Positions 34,838-47,376 of a stretch of DNA of 64,000 nucleotides are shown in pieces. The notes below the pieces were generated by a model that saw nothing but the letters and a program-made list of their open reading frames with translations, had not been told where the DNA came from and did no database searches. Source of the DNA: Massospora cicadina (Eukaryota > Entomophthoromycota > Entomophthoromycetes > Entomophthorales > Entomophthoraceae); contig JAKSZP010008049.1 of the NCBI GenBank assembly GCA_022478985.1, positions 1-64,000 of the forward strand, written 5' to 3'. The stretch's first letter is position 1; the number at the start of each line of letters is the position of its first letter. The position numbers and the translations under genes were made by a program.

Positions 34838-35342
34838 TTATAAGGAGATCAAACTTGAAAAAATAAGAAATTTTGATAAATATATATTAAAATAATAATT
34901 GGTTGTTATTGCTGTTGTTAAAAGTATCTGGTGGTATTCCCACCATCCATTGTCTTGTGTGAAGAAGGGGGATGTAATTTGAAAGTAGTGATGAAAATCA
35001 AGAGATTGTGAATCGTTGGCAGGGCCAGCAAATCTTGAGAATGGGTCCACCATGAAGAGGCACAAGAAAAGAGAGCTTGAAGTTCTGAACTGAACAGAAC
35101 AGGAGAAGCTCAACCTGGGGGAATTAAGGCGTTAAGGAATTCATTGGCGAGATTGGCCAAGTAATCTTTTTATGTTGGGAAGTTGTGAGAGCATCAACTT
35201 GGGGAAAACAGGAATTCACAAAGCTATTATTGGCGAGAAATACTGAAGTAGTCCTATTGTGTTGTAAAGCTGGGGAACTATGCTTGACGGAGAAGGTAGC
35301 ATACATAAAAAATAATAGAAAACACAAAACTAAGATGGACAT
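34838..35342 (-). pseudogene. TE9 possible antisense ORF remnant
   Basis: Two open minus frames (34838-35113; 35124-35342) occupy the slot between the integrase end and the PPT, where TE12 and TE13 carry the antisense ORF. A short match, SLDFHHYF versus SPGFHHLF of TE13, is the only sequence support. Position is suggestive, homology unproven. Confidence 0.3.
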
Positions 35343-35487
35343 GAAAAATATATTGAGTAAGGAGAAAAAGATCTAGCTCTGCTAAGATCAATTTAAAACC
35401 ATGCTGGCTGATTCATGCCACATACTAAAGTGATGTCTACCTCTAGAACTCTATCTTTGCTGGTTAATCTGGTCTAGTGGGGAGATG

Positions 35488-36613
35488 TGTTGGGTTTTAA
35501 AATACCTACATTACATAGCTTAATATATTATAATGTATTATCTGCTTTATCCTCTGGGGATGAATTATTATAAGAAGCCCCATAGCAATATGGGAATTAT
35601 CATTTAATTATTAACTATTGTTGGTTTCTATTTCTTGTGGTATTTTAACTAATTCGCCAGATTCAATTTTTCCAGATTACTTATGTTCTTTTGGGGAGGA
35701 TCCCCAATAATGTTTACATGTGGTTCAATTACTAATTTAACTATTAATAGTTAAGTTATTTTTTGTAAAATCAATCAGGGTCTATTGCCATTCAATAAGG
35801 GGTTATTGTTAGTTGCTGAAGTGTTGCCAACGCTTTTATTATCAATAACTTGCAAATTAACCTAAAAGGCTTTGTGACATGCTATTGATTGGTAAAAGAT
35901 CTTTATGCCTAAGCAGTTAGCTTATTAAAGATACTCTACTGGGGTTGGGCAAAGGCGTTGGGATATGATTTTAGATATCCAACCCAGAGGGGTCACAACC
36001 TAGTCTGCAATGTTAACTGACTAGGCTGTTGAAGTAGTTATCATTTTGGATGACTCCCAAGGGCAAATTCGTTGACAATGCATTCTGGTCCTATTGGAGC
36101 GCCAATGGAAGAGTTGGGCGCTTAATTCTATATAAATCCTTTGAATTTACCTACCAAACAGACATTAGTACAGTAATATACGTTTTACTTTGATTACATT
36201 TAGATAGTTATACAATTTTTATGCTCTTGGGATTAGAGTGCAATAAAATATTTTTTCTTATCTATTTTCATAGCCAACTCTTTTGGATAGTGTTATAATA
36301 TTAGTTTTTCTTTGTTCAACTGATTCTCAAGTACTAAAACACTCCAATGAAGAGATCAGTTCCTTTGTTGTCCAAATGTTTTCCAACGTTTGGGATTTAG
36401 GCTAAAAAGATAGCCTCCCTTGTTTGGATTATTTATTAGTAAATTCAATTTTACCAGAAGGAAGAGCGTAAGCACTTAAATTACTCACAGTGACTGTGTG
36501 AACTCAACTATGGTAACTATCATCATACCATTATCAAACCACCCATTTATTAAATTAAAAACAATCTATTCAAAATACACCTTGAACCTGTGCAGTAAAC
36601 AAAAAAAAGTATA
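35488..36613 (+). repeat. TE9 3' LTR
   Basis: Starts TGTTGGGTTTTAAAAT after the purine-rich AGTGGGGAGATG; ends near AAGTATA. It matches 32320-33520. Confidence 0.8.
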
Positions 36614-37711
36614 AGCGTATGCTTTGATTATATTGTTGATTAAGATAAATTGGGTATGTTGATATTTATATGAAGACAATTATCCTAATTGAGTACTTCA
36701 CAACCAACTTTAAAAATATTCTCTACTAGACAGGTGCTGAGGCTTTTGCTTCTGTTAACTGGAAATCACTTCTGGGCAACAATCCAGACAAGTGAACCTA
36801 TCCTTTCTACTCTATTTTGAAACTTTGCAAACAACTGAAGAACAAGGTAACATTCCCCTTGCAATATATACTCAAGAGATCTTAATAGCACCAGAAAAAT
36901 TGCTAATATAAGACTATCTAAAACACTTATAAGAAAACAATAAAACAATTATATTATTAGCTAAAATATTAGTTTTCTGAAAGTGTCTGTATCTATTAAA
37001 AAAGAAATAAGGAGTCATATATCAAGCTTTTGGCGCTCAACTCATCTGTTGGTACCCCAATGAGATTAACATCCATTGTCAATGAATATAACCCTCAGAA
37101 GCTGTACAAAATGATAAAAAACTCATTTAACTAGTAGGATTCTTCTTACAACGATTCTGCCACAACCCCTCCTGGGTTGGATTCAGAAAACAGTGTATCA
37201 CATCGCCTTTATCAAACCTCAGCAGATTAATATTACTAAGCTTACAACCTGCTTAGGTAATGAGACCGTTTACTCATTAATAACAGGTCACGTTGCTTTA
37301 GGTTATCCTGAAATTTTTTTTCCAATACAAGCATTGTCAACGCTTCAGCAACTGCCAATAAATCCTTATCACCTGGCAGCAAACCCAAATTATTCAACAC
37401 AAGGTTATTTAATTATTAAAATTTAAAATTAAATAATCAGACAACTTGCAAACAAAGATGGTGATCATCCCCAATGGATCATTAATCATCCAGTGGAATT
37501 GAATCATTGAAATAGTCAATATTCTCTAAGGAAAAAACTAAAACAATAGTTACCAAAAATTAATACTTCCCATATATGTGATAGGTTATTATATTATAAA
37601 ATGAACCCTAGCAGGTAAAACAGATATCTATTTTATAATCTTGTAACTCTAGATGTAAAAAAATTAAAAACAAACGCTGCAACATCAAAATTAAGGAGTT
37701 CCCAATAGTAC
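36614..37711 (-). repeat. TE8 5' LTR, second fragment
   Basis: Continues the TE8 LTR after TE9: 36625-37100 matches 27750-28240 and 37240-37400 matches 28370-28520. The end (about 37700, GAGTTCCCAA) corresponds to 28776-28792. The last bases are degraded. Confidence 0.75.
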
Positions 37712-40200
37712 TCCCATTAAACCTGCTCTAACTTTTTGCAGGCCTCCATGGCCAGTTTATTTATGAGCTGCATTTACAATTGCATTTTGTTTAAAGGCTT
37801 TAGAAACAAAAGGGTTTTTCTGGCAAAATTGACCAATTGAATCTTGACAATCTTTAACTTTCCATTGCCTTAGTAAATGCCAGTCAAATTTTTTATTGGT
37901 TGGTACTCAGTATTACTAGTAAGCATCTGCTGATACAAATTGTTTGCTTCACTATACAGAAGCAAAATGGTTGGCTACTGCAATAATCCATCTAAATTTT
38001 AATGCAAGGTACCTGATCAGTGCACAATCTAAAAATTGTATGCTTGCAATCTCTTGTCACAACAGGACAATATATCTTTGAGTTTTTTAATTTTTGTAGT
38101 CAATACAATGAAGATCGTCCTTTTAACACCTTAAAATAAACTTCATGGATGTATACTCTGAGCTTCTTACAAGCGTATATTGCCACAAGTCTTTCCCACT
38201 CTATCATGGTAAAGTTTTTCTCCTGCTTGCTCAGAGTATGTCTCATATATAATAAAGGGTGTTTATCTCCATCTTTGTCTATCTGACTTAATACAGCATC
38301 TGTCGGCAAAATAGATGCATCTGTTTGTATATGTAATGGCAATCTAAATTTGGATTTTGAAATATTAGTTCCATCATTAATACATTCTAAGTGTATTTAA
38401 GGAGTTCTGGTCTTCTTGATTACAAGCAAAGCCTTTCTTAAAATTATTTAATAATTGAAGAGTGGCTCAGCAATGGAAGCAAAGTTCTCAATAAACTAGA
38501 AATAATGACTGACCGTTCTTAAAAATACTTGCACATCTTAAACATTACTTAGCTGTGACATGCCATATCGCCACAACATTAGGTTTTTGAGGGCATATGC
38601 CTTCAACATCTACATAATAACCTAAGTATTAAATATTTTTCTAAAAGAAGTGACATTTCTGAAGTTTAATCATCAAATTTGCTGCTGATAACAATTTGAA
38701 AACTTTTAAGTGTTCCAGATGTTCTGCAAAAGTGCGACTAAAATATTGATATTGTCTAAGTAGATGAAAAATGCCTTTGTTTTTAGATCTCCTAACATGC
38801 CATCCATTTCTCATTGTAGCTTTGCCAGCCCACTGCAAAGACTTGAGGCATTAGTGTTGGTTGATATAGTCCTCAGCCAGTAAAGATTGCACGTTTTTTT
38901 GATCCTCCTTAAGTAGATCAATTTTTAAGTACCTGTATAAAAGGTCCATTGCTGAAAAGAATCGAGTTTATTATAGGCGATCAAGAGCATCATTTATATG
39001 CAGTAGAAGGTATAATTCTTTCTTTGTTATTTTGTCTAGCTAACAGTAATTATTAACAACTCGTTCTGATTTATTTTTTTACAATTTAAGATTAGAATTT
39101 CCTAATGGCTTGAAGATGAAACCAATAACCTATGGCTGAGTAGTTTGTCAACTTTATAAACAACTATGGCCTTTAAAATCCCATAGATGTCTAATTGGCT
39201 GCATTTTTATTGGCACTTGATACACAACGTCAACTTTATGAACTATACCTTAAGTGCATCCAAGGTCACATTTGTCTTTTTAAACACCTCAGATTAATGT
39301 TTAGATACTTAAGTACTTGATCCTTCTGTTCCTTTGAGATCCTCAGTCAATTTACTTGATTAAATAGAGCAAAATTGATAGAATTTTGTGGTCATCCATT
39401 AATCCCATCTCGCTCAGCGGGCAAAAATTAAGAAAGAATAAAAGTTCCTTAGTAGGAATTTAGTGAACACATGCCAATACTTGATGCTGTTTTGTCTGTA
39501 ATGACCTACCAATAAGTAGTCAACTAGCATTTTAATCTCACCATAATCAGGGACTAAAATATCAGGTGCAAATATGGTTTAGTTCTGCCTTTATGCCATG
39601 ATGCGTGGACTTCAGCATACAGATACCCAGGAATTTAAAGTAAAGCTGGTTTCCAACAATACACAGCTCTTTGGATAAACAACCATTGGCCTTTGCACAT
39701 AATTGAATTCCCCAACAATCTTCAGTTTGGTCAGGCAGCTTCCTAGGACGTTAACCAGTCTGACAATACTTCACTGGAATATCCCATCTGTGTACACCAG
39801 AACGATACAATTGTTTCATTTATTTTGGGGTGGATCCCATTTTCTGTTATAGAAACAGTAGAAAAAATCCTAAAAATTCGAGAGTGTCTTCTTTAAATCA
39901 AACCAAATTTCATACTGTTGCATGGAGTCAGCCCAATTAATATCTCATAATTCTGGTTTGGTAAAACTATTGCTGGTACTGTGAAAATAGTGATCCAAAC
40001 TGTAGAGGAAAAGCACTATATGTCCCCCTAGAAGTAGTAGTTTGTAGGCCCACTTTTATAGAAACCTTTATATGGTTCATATCAGATGCAAGTTTTAATT
40101 TTTTGCTAACTTAGTAGAGAGCTTTAACTAGAGCTCCACTATAATCATTTTCGCACCTAAACTCAGTTTACCAAGATATTGTCATAAGTACAATCAGAAT
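37712..40200 (-). pseudogene. pol: TE7 pol pseudogene (PR, RT, RNase H, integrase start)
   Basis: From right to left on minus: a protease-like SGALVKA at about 40126-40150, RT remnants (about 38640-39400, with IMIKLQKCHFF at 38641-38670), RNase H at 38100-38342 (QTDASILPTDAVLSQIDKDG, LLYMRHTLSKQEKNF, VAIYACKKLRVYIHEVYFKV) and the integrase zinc-domain start at about 37745-37790 (AAHK then TGHGGLQK). The second half of that zinc domain lies beyond the TE8 insertion, at 27640-27712. Many stops. Confidence 0.7.
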
Positions 40201-40980
40201 AAAGGAAAGTATTGTTTACTTAATAAATAGTGGCATCATCAGGCAAATAAAAGGATTAAAAGCTATCTAGCTATATTAAAGAATTTCTCCTTAATGGTAG
40301 TAAACAATTTTGATAAATTGACATCATCTAACAAAAACTATCTGACTTTATGTTCACCAGCTTGTCTTGGGGCTGCTTCACATATGGCCACGTCGCTTTT
40401 TCAATCATATCAAGATTATTTGCCCTTATTTTCAAATAATTAACCACATGAGCTTCACTTATCCTCACTTGATATATGGAAGCTTAAGAGCTTCATCCAT
40501 GAAAAAGTGTTTCAGGTATTCACCAAGGAAAAACCAGATATCTGTTTTTTGGGTGCCTAGAGTTGTAGGAATGGAAGTTGTGAATTTTCTTTGGGATGGA
40601 TTGACTGATTAAAAATGGTTTTAGAGAGGCGATTTGTAGCACTTTTTCTTCTTTAGGGTAAGTTTATATGTAATATCCTGGTCTATCATATTAATTAATA
40701 TAACTATACAATGAGGTATATTAGATACAAACTTGCTAGGAAAATGTAAGACAATCTCTATTTTTTAAGGCTTTTTTTATTTATAGGGATGCTATGTGTG
40801 CTGTAACGGATAGGGCGCTCAATTCCTCACCTTTCAAGATTATCACTTCTCATCCAGTACAGGGTCTAGTTGCATCCACTTCCTTTTCTTGCTTTGGTAT
40901 TTTAATCTTCTATTGTGTGAGCATGTCCAAATGTCATTACCTGGCGTCATGATGGAGTCTCATCTGATACAATTCCCAAA
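40201..40980. other. unassigned spacer between TE7 and TE10
   Basis: Probably the decayed gag side of TE7. One short + ORF (40367-40612) overlaps it; I see no domain in it. No LTR or SINE was found. Confidence 0.3.
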
Positions 40981-43030
40981 TCTCCTTAGCTAATTCTTGC
41001 CAGTTATGGGTAAGGGCTCATTTGCTACTACACATTTGATTTCAGAAGGATTGACCTTGTCAGAAATAATTTAAACGTTTTATGGTCTGATCTCAGATAA
41101 TTTAAAACATTATGGATACATATGCAGACATTGCCCCCATAAGATCCTGGAAGATGGGACATAAGGGCATAGGAACCTAGCATGTACATGGTTTACAATT
41201 GTGCCTTAAACGGCATCTGCAATGGAGTATTCATAGACAGCCTTACATAGTATGCAATAGGGTCCCAACCAGGAGGTGTTCAACTTATCAGGACGCTTAT
41301 CAAGGTGATGGTGGTAAAATAGCACAATGTCTCAAGTATTGAACAAGAGGAGAGCTAGATTAAAGTTAAATTGCGTAGCCTCCCAGGTGGTAGTCAAGAT
41401 GATCCCTTGGATAGTAAGTGCTTGTAGCCTTATTATTTCATTGGCTAGCGCCCTCATTTTCAGCTCAGCAGTATCATGAGAGGCGGAGTCCAATAAAGGC
41501 TGGACACTAATGGGGAGTTAGGGTTCCATACCATAGAGGGCCTGAAATGGGGATATTCTAACTTCTCAGTGGTAGCTGATCAAATCAGATAAAAGGCAGA
41601 TGGGAGGTAATACTTCCATCACATGGGTCCGTGGCAGCCATCTTGTGGCGAATGGAAACTAGGTGCTATTTGCACACTCCACTGCACCATCAGTAGAAGG
41701 TTTATAAAATTTCAGTGAAGTACTGGCTAGTAAAATAGCGTGGCCAATCCTTGGACACCTTTTGAGGTAAAATTTAACCACCTTTCTGAGAGCAAAACTC
41801 TGGAGCACCCTTGTTGGGTAAAAACAGAGAAAGTAGAAACAAGGCGGTGGCCTTAGTAGTAGCGACAGGAACTGAGATGGTCTAAACCAAATTTTGAGAT
41901 AGTCAATGTCTAGTACAAGGTATCAGTGACTATGAACGCCCAAGGTTAGGGCCCTACGAAATTCTCATCAATGATGCTAAACAGCGTAGAGGGGGCTAAA
42001 AATTCATGCTGATAGCATGGGTTTAGTCAATCCTGGGTTTTTCACATTAAGCAGGCATCTAAAACCTCATGAATAAAACAAGAATTAATTCCTAGTAGCA
42101 GGATTTCTTATCCATTTGTAGTTTTCTTTAATGCCCTTGTCCCAAATTGGAGTGTCCTTCATTGATGATTTTGATTCACGAGGAGGTTCATATTTATGGC
42201 AGCTATTTTACATCAACTTTTTTGTATAACATGCCATATAGTCTCTGAGTTTGTTGGGCCCTCATATGTAAACTCTTTACTGTTTTTGGGGTCTTCAAAC
42301 CCCATCATTCCAGCTGTCCAATCAAATTTTATAAGCTGTCTTTCTCAGGCAACAATACCGCAAGGGTTAGCATTCTAGATAACCCATACATGTTTTGGTG
42401 AGTAGTTACCACCTGATTTATAATAGTAAGGTTGTAGCTTTGAAGCCGGAGAGCCCACCTGGCCACTTGCCATTGGGATATTTCATCTTTTTGAAGTCAC
42501 CTTAAGGATCTGTGATCAATGACAATGTTGAAATGGTTCCCATATAAGTATGGTCAGAATTGCTTAACCTCAATTCTTACAGCTAAACATTCACATGCAG
42601 TGATACTGTATTTACATACAGCTTTCATTAAGGTCTTGCTGAAATAGGCTATGAATCAATCTACTTGTTGTTCATCTAGTTGGGCCAGGATTGTCCTTAC
42701 AGCCACATCACAGGCGTCAAGAATAAAACAAAGTGTTAGTTTAAGTTCATAAGGATCAATATAATCTGAGAGATTAGTGCAGTCCTAAGTAGATCAAAAG
42801 CTTGGTCCTGTTCTGGATTCCATTTAAATAATGTTTATTTGTGTAGAAAATGCGCCAAGGGTTTGGTAAGGTCAATATATCATGTTATAAATTGCCTATA
42901 ATACCCTACCATACCTAATAACATTTTTACGTCCCTAAGGCTTTGGGTTGGCGTCATATTGTCTATTGTGGCGACCTTGTCTGGTGTCACGGATGAGGCC
43001 ACTAAAGCTTTAGTAAATCATCCATTGACT
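40980..43030 (-). mobile_element. TE10: degenerate Gypsy pol (TE1 family)
   Basis: Minus strand, right to left: the end of RT and connection (about 43000-42780: VATIDNMTPTQSLRDVKML, MVGYYRQFI), RNase H (about 42730-42440: LDACDVAVRTILAQLDEQQ, ACECLAVR, PYLYGNHFNIVIDH), later an integrase part (about 41640-41520: YLPSAFYLI, PISGPLWYG) and a C-terminal KLNTSWLGPYCIL (about 41290-41250). The RT active site and gag are missing. Motifs match TE1 and TE6. Confidence 0.7.
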
Positions 43031-43977
43031 TCCATAATGGACAGAGCTCAATATAAACTGGCAGAATTGCAGACAAATTACCCAACAAGGATATAATGGA
43101 AAACCCCCTTTATTGATTTGATCAACATAAAAACTTACCAAGTGCTTAGGATGATGTCATGCAAAATAACATGAGATTGGCGCTCAGAGAGATTTAGTAT
43201 ATTAAGATGACAAAGTTATCATAATGACTATGAATTTTGACCCTCTTTTGTACCTTTGGGGGCAAATAATTCAAATTTGCCAATGATGAAGTAATGACTA
43301 ACCAAAATTACCCTGATGGGGTTAATTGAGATTCTCATCTGAAAATTACTAAAATAGCAAAAAATTAATCTTTAAAGTTGTTAAAACACCTGATGCAAGG
43401 CTCATCAAAGGTGCTTCATCACAAAAATCTAACCTTAATAAGCAAATTATCAATTGGGTGATGAGTCAAAAACCTGAGGCAAAGCTACAGCACACAACCC
43501 AGAAGTGGGGACTGAAGAATGGGCCCCTGGACTTCAAGGTTTTAAGGTAATCACTGCAAGAAGGAGCTCACGGATACAAAATTTACAACAAATGGATGAA
43601 GTAACTAAAGAAGCAATCAGACGCCGTCTAGCTAAGGAATCCTGAAAACCTCCAATATTGCTACCCCCAATCCCAACTTATTTCACCTTTCATTCGTTTC
43701 TATATCTTATTTTAGCCAGTAGTTTAAGAAAATTTACTTTTACTTTAATAAAAGACTTTCCTCAGAATCTCAGAATATCCTTTTTGTTTCTCTTATATTG
43801 GTTTAGAAGATCACTTTTTTACCAATCAGGTATTAGCAATTTAAAAGGATACAGTAACCAGTCTGAATTCTGCTCTGTTTTTACAGGATACTTGTTTACT
43901 TGGATACTTTGGAGCTGAGCTGCCAAGGGAGAGGTTAAATTAGATTCCATTGTGTCCTTAAAAACAACGTAATGAAA
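43031..43977. other. unassigned stretch upstream of TE11 gag
   Basis: May contain the 5' LTR of TE11, since a gag-like ORF starts at 43980. I could not identify TG..CA ends, a PBS, or a second copy in the window. A short + ORF (43658-43918) lies here without recognisable features. Confidence 0.3.
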
Positions 43978-43979
43978 AA

Positions 43980-45550
43980 ATGTCAGAGAGCGTCTCAAGA
44001 GTTTTGCCATGGGTAAAACAGTTAACTAAGATATTAATGCTACATCAGGCAGAATCAGTAGCAAATTTGTTCAATGAGAATGGTTATGACCTTCCATTTG
44101 GTTGTCCAGCATCTAATCTGTGCGTAACAGATCCACTGAGCTGCACGTCAGCCTCACAAGTTAAGCAAGCAGAGGTCAGAGAGCTGACTGATGATCACTA
44201 CAGGGGTTGCATAATCAGACTAGAGTTAAGATCATGAGTTTCCTCATGAGCAGTTCAACAATGAAGTGGATATTAAAGTTAATCACAGAGAGGATCTCAT
44301 TAAAATCTTGCGATGGAGGAGTATACTATTTGTTCAAGGCTTTATATTCTTAAACTAGAAATTTTGTTATATGAAGTAATATTGAGTGCTTCAAGGTGAA
44401 TGCTATAAGAGTACAAATTGCCTCCATTCCAATCATGTGAGGGCTATTATCCATAGTTAAGCTTGAATCTGCCATTAAGAATTTAATAAGATTTAATATA
44501 GTCTTGAGAAAGAGAATGGAGCAAACATATGCACTCTGAACTATTATGGAGAATTCAGCACAACACGATAACATGCTATTTAATATGGACAAGAGTATAG
44601 AAGAGTTGAGGGCCCAACTGCATACTATACTAAAACCTACCTCCAATCAAACAGTAACTTGGTTGGACACATTGGCATTGACCACTCAACTAACAGCCAC
44701 GCAAACGCTCATGATGCGTGCTTACCCCAATGAATAAGACACTAACTTCAAACCTTACCTTTATACCATGTACATTCCTGGAGAGGGAACATTCGCTGGT
44801 TTCCTCCAGATGTATGAGAACAGCATGGATAGCACAAAAGACTGCCAAAAGTCACCACTTGTAAGGGTGTATGATTCATGAGGCTCAAGAGATCCTTGGC
44901 ATGAGCTTACAAGCTGGACTGACAAAGTACTGAAGTTAAGAGCATTTTGCTCTCGGAGTTTGGTAGTGAACAAGACGTCCAAAACATGAATCAAAATTCC
45001 TACTTATGATAGTGGGCAATAACGTGTTGTTAGCAAAATATGCCTCTTACTACTATCTCAAAGCTTAACAATTATGGACAAAGGAAACTATGAATCTTCT
45101 TAGATCAAATACAGTTCTGCTGAGTTCATTGGAATTCCATTTCTTCATGAAGATACATATGACTCTCGCAGTCAAGAGCGATATTTCTCTAAAGGCTCTT
45201 AAAGAAGCATTACTTGAAATATAATGACATATAAAATGGTTTATAAGGCAACTGGACCACCCCCTTAATGGATTAGCAAGGCAGTATTTGTCACTAACGA
45301 CAAGGGCAATAAACTAAAGGAAAAGAATCCCAAACCACCAGAACTCTTGCCTTGTTGAAAACTGACATATAATAAGTGCCATTAGCCTGGACACTTCTAT
45401 TGATCTTGTCTAATAATCGCCGCTGAAAATAAGGACAACCCTTTAAAGAAAATACCATTAACGCTGAAAACTGGGTGGATCTATATACTGAGGGTGAAGA
45501 CAATCATGAAAATGAGGATTTAGCCAATGTAGGGTACCACTTGTTAGGGG
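43980..45550 (+). pseudogene. gag: TE11 gag pseudogene
   Basis: An 85-codon ORF opens at 43980 (MSESVSRVLPWVKQL). A later piece (44546-44737) reads MDKSIEELRAQLHTIL. At about 45370-45410 a knuckle-like KCH.PGHFY is seen in a broken frame, preceded by a possible Cys. The region lies directly upstream of the protease. The first ORF is not similar to the coiled-coil Gag of TE12/TE13, so its assignment as gag is positional. Confidence 0.45.
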
Positions 45551-45839
45551 CACCTAGCGTGGTAGCTGTGCCTGCTAGGTTAGAGTCAACAGTATTGATA
45601 AATATAATGGAGTGAAACCTACCTAAATCAAGCAAACTAGCCTACCTGGATTGTTAGCTCAATCAAAGAAGGAAAGAAACTGGTGATGGCTACTTTTAAG
45701 AACTTAGAGCCATATATCAAGGATACTGTTGAGACCTCAATGAGCGGTGATGCTCTGAAACAGTTTGAAGAATCTGCCACTGACGTTCTGATCACTAGGA
45801 ACCTTTTCAGCAAGAGTGTGACAAAAGAAAATTAGTGAT

Positions 45840-45960
45840 TTAGAAAGTAAGCGTCTTGGCTGTGTTGGACACTGGAGCTCCAGTCAATATAATGTTCTCA
45901 AAAATCATGATTAGGCTGAATTTTATGCCTGGTATTGACTATATTGTGAAGTGCTGAACA
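45840..45960 (+). pseudogene. TE11 protease fragment
   Basis: AVLDTGAPVNIMFSKIMIRL at about 45860-45920 is a clear retroviral-type aspartic protease active site (DTGA) with the expected hydrophobic residues after it. The catalytic triplet is intact here, unlike in TE2 and TE3. The remainder of the domain is broken by stops. Confidence 0.7.
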
Positions 45961-47376
45961 GCTAGACCTGACATTACCAGCACAATAGAAGCCTACTCAG
46001 AGTTACCCTTACACTTTTAGTGCATGGTTCTAATAGCGCCAGCAGAAGTTTTGGATAACGACCAATATGACTTACTAATCATGAACAGTTTCTCCTTGAG
46101 TTTATAAAAAAGATGACATCACAAACAGCACCTTGAGCATCCTGTGTTATCAACTTCTACAGGTGTTTAAAGGCAAGGACGCTAAACTGTGGAAGCAATG
46201 AATGTGTTTAGTAGAGACTGTAAATCAATTTACCCCTTTCACTACACCCTTAAAGAGAGGATTTGAAGCAACCACCATCCATGGTTAGCGCAGAAGAAGG
46301 GCTTCCACTGAGCTCTAGTGAAACCTTGGAGATCTGACCAGGGGATTAACGCCATATGACCCTTGTTGGACAAAAACATGTCCGATTAGGTGAGAAGAGT
46401 ATTTCAGTGATCAATAAGTTGGGTATTATATTTAAACACTGGCTGATTTTTGGTGGAATACATCCAATTAGAGTAATCCTTTTCCGCCTCAACTCTGGCT
46501 AAAAGGCCTAGATACTGGCACTCTGAAACCCCAAAACCTTTGGCAAAATAGATCAACTGACCTGGATCTCTGCCCAAACACCAGCTTGAATTTGGTGCGG
46601 GTTCCTAAGAAAACCCACTCCTATTTACAGACATGAAGGGGGTTCAGGGGGATGAGAATATTTTCCCCACCAATTACCAACTAGGAGCTGTGGTAATTGG
46701 CTGAACTACCAACTCTTTCCAGATGGATGATTGGCGGATTGCATTAAAATGCTCCCCATGATTATGTCATTTCTAGGAATCAATCTCACACCTAAAATCT
46801 AAGCTTTATCAATATGATATGGCTCTTGAATTCAGTGATAGGCTAAATCGTCATTTAAAAAAAATTTAAAGCCCCCTCACCTATTGAATTCCATTGCCTC
46901 TCTTTACTAAGCATCCAATTAGTATAAATACTTATCAGGTTCAATGTAATGTGGGTTAACTTTCTTGTGGATCCCTGAGAGAAATATTAATATAAATCCT
47001 ATAAACATCAGACTCCTTTTGTAGGCTATATAACCTCTTTATATAATATAAATAGCTATTGCGAGTTTTAAATACTCCAGCAACTTCTAAATGTTTTGTA
47101 ATCCTATGCCAATAGCACCTGCGAGAACTTCCTCCCACCAGGATTCCAACAACCCTGTCAACCAGCGTGAAGATTCTGCCAGATACCAACTTTTAGAGGT
47201 GTACAGTTTTGACGGAATCTACAAAAAAAACCAAGAGTTTTTAACTAGATTCTATGAGACCAACTACTCTGTAGAGTTGATCATCATTTTAAAAATTCAA
47301 AACTTTACTAGAAAGGGTTAAGAAAGGACATGACATTGCACAGGCATGACTGACCAGTTGCAATGATATTGAGTCA

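Larger units (their letters stand above)
32320..36613 (+). mobile_element. TE9: internally deleted LTR element in a TE8 LTR
   Basis: 5' LTR 32320-33520, PBS at 33523, interior of about 2 kb, PPT, 3' LTR 35488-36613. The interior holds a gag N-terminal part and the integrase end only; RT and RNase H are gone. The target was the 5' LTR of TE8, a member of the same broad family. The TSD is degenerate (GGTGT versus AGCGT). A 28-bp SINE tail sits in the 5' LTR. Confidence 0.8.
27713..37711 (-). mobile_element. TE8: internally deleted Gypsy-family element
   Basis: 3' LTR at 27713-28792, interior at 28793-32280, and a 5' LTR split by TE9 into 32281-32319 and 36614-about 37711. The start TGTAAACTTTTTTAG is shared by both LTRs, and their TGTTTGG/TTGGG-side ends match. 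The interior keeps gag, a short integrase end and an antisense ORF; RT and RNase H were not found. The PBS on minus (TTTGATGCTCACTACAGG, ending at 32280) and the PPT (AGCTAAGGGATG at 28793-28804) are in place. No clean TSD was seen. Confidence 0.7.
26850..40620 (-). mobile_element. TE7: degenerate Gypsy element, host of TE8 and TE9
   Basis: Minus strand. Integrase core and C-terminal part lie at 26850-27712. The rest of the integrase zinc domain, RNase H, RT and protease lie at 37712-40200. The two parts join across the TE8/TE9 insertion (27713-37711). The order is right only if the insertion is removed, so TE7 is older than TE8. LTRs could not be placed. Confidence 0.7.

Noticed and set aside
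46956..47189. 77-codon minus ORF between TE11 protease and RT
   Set aside because: No motif, wrong strand for TE11, and overlapping + frames are equally open; treated as chance.
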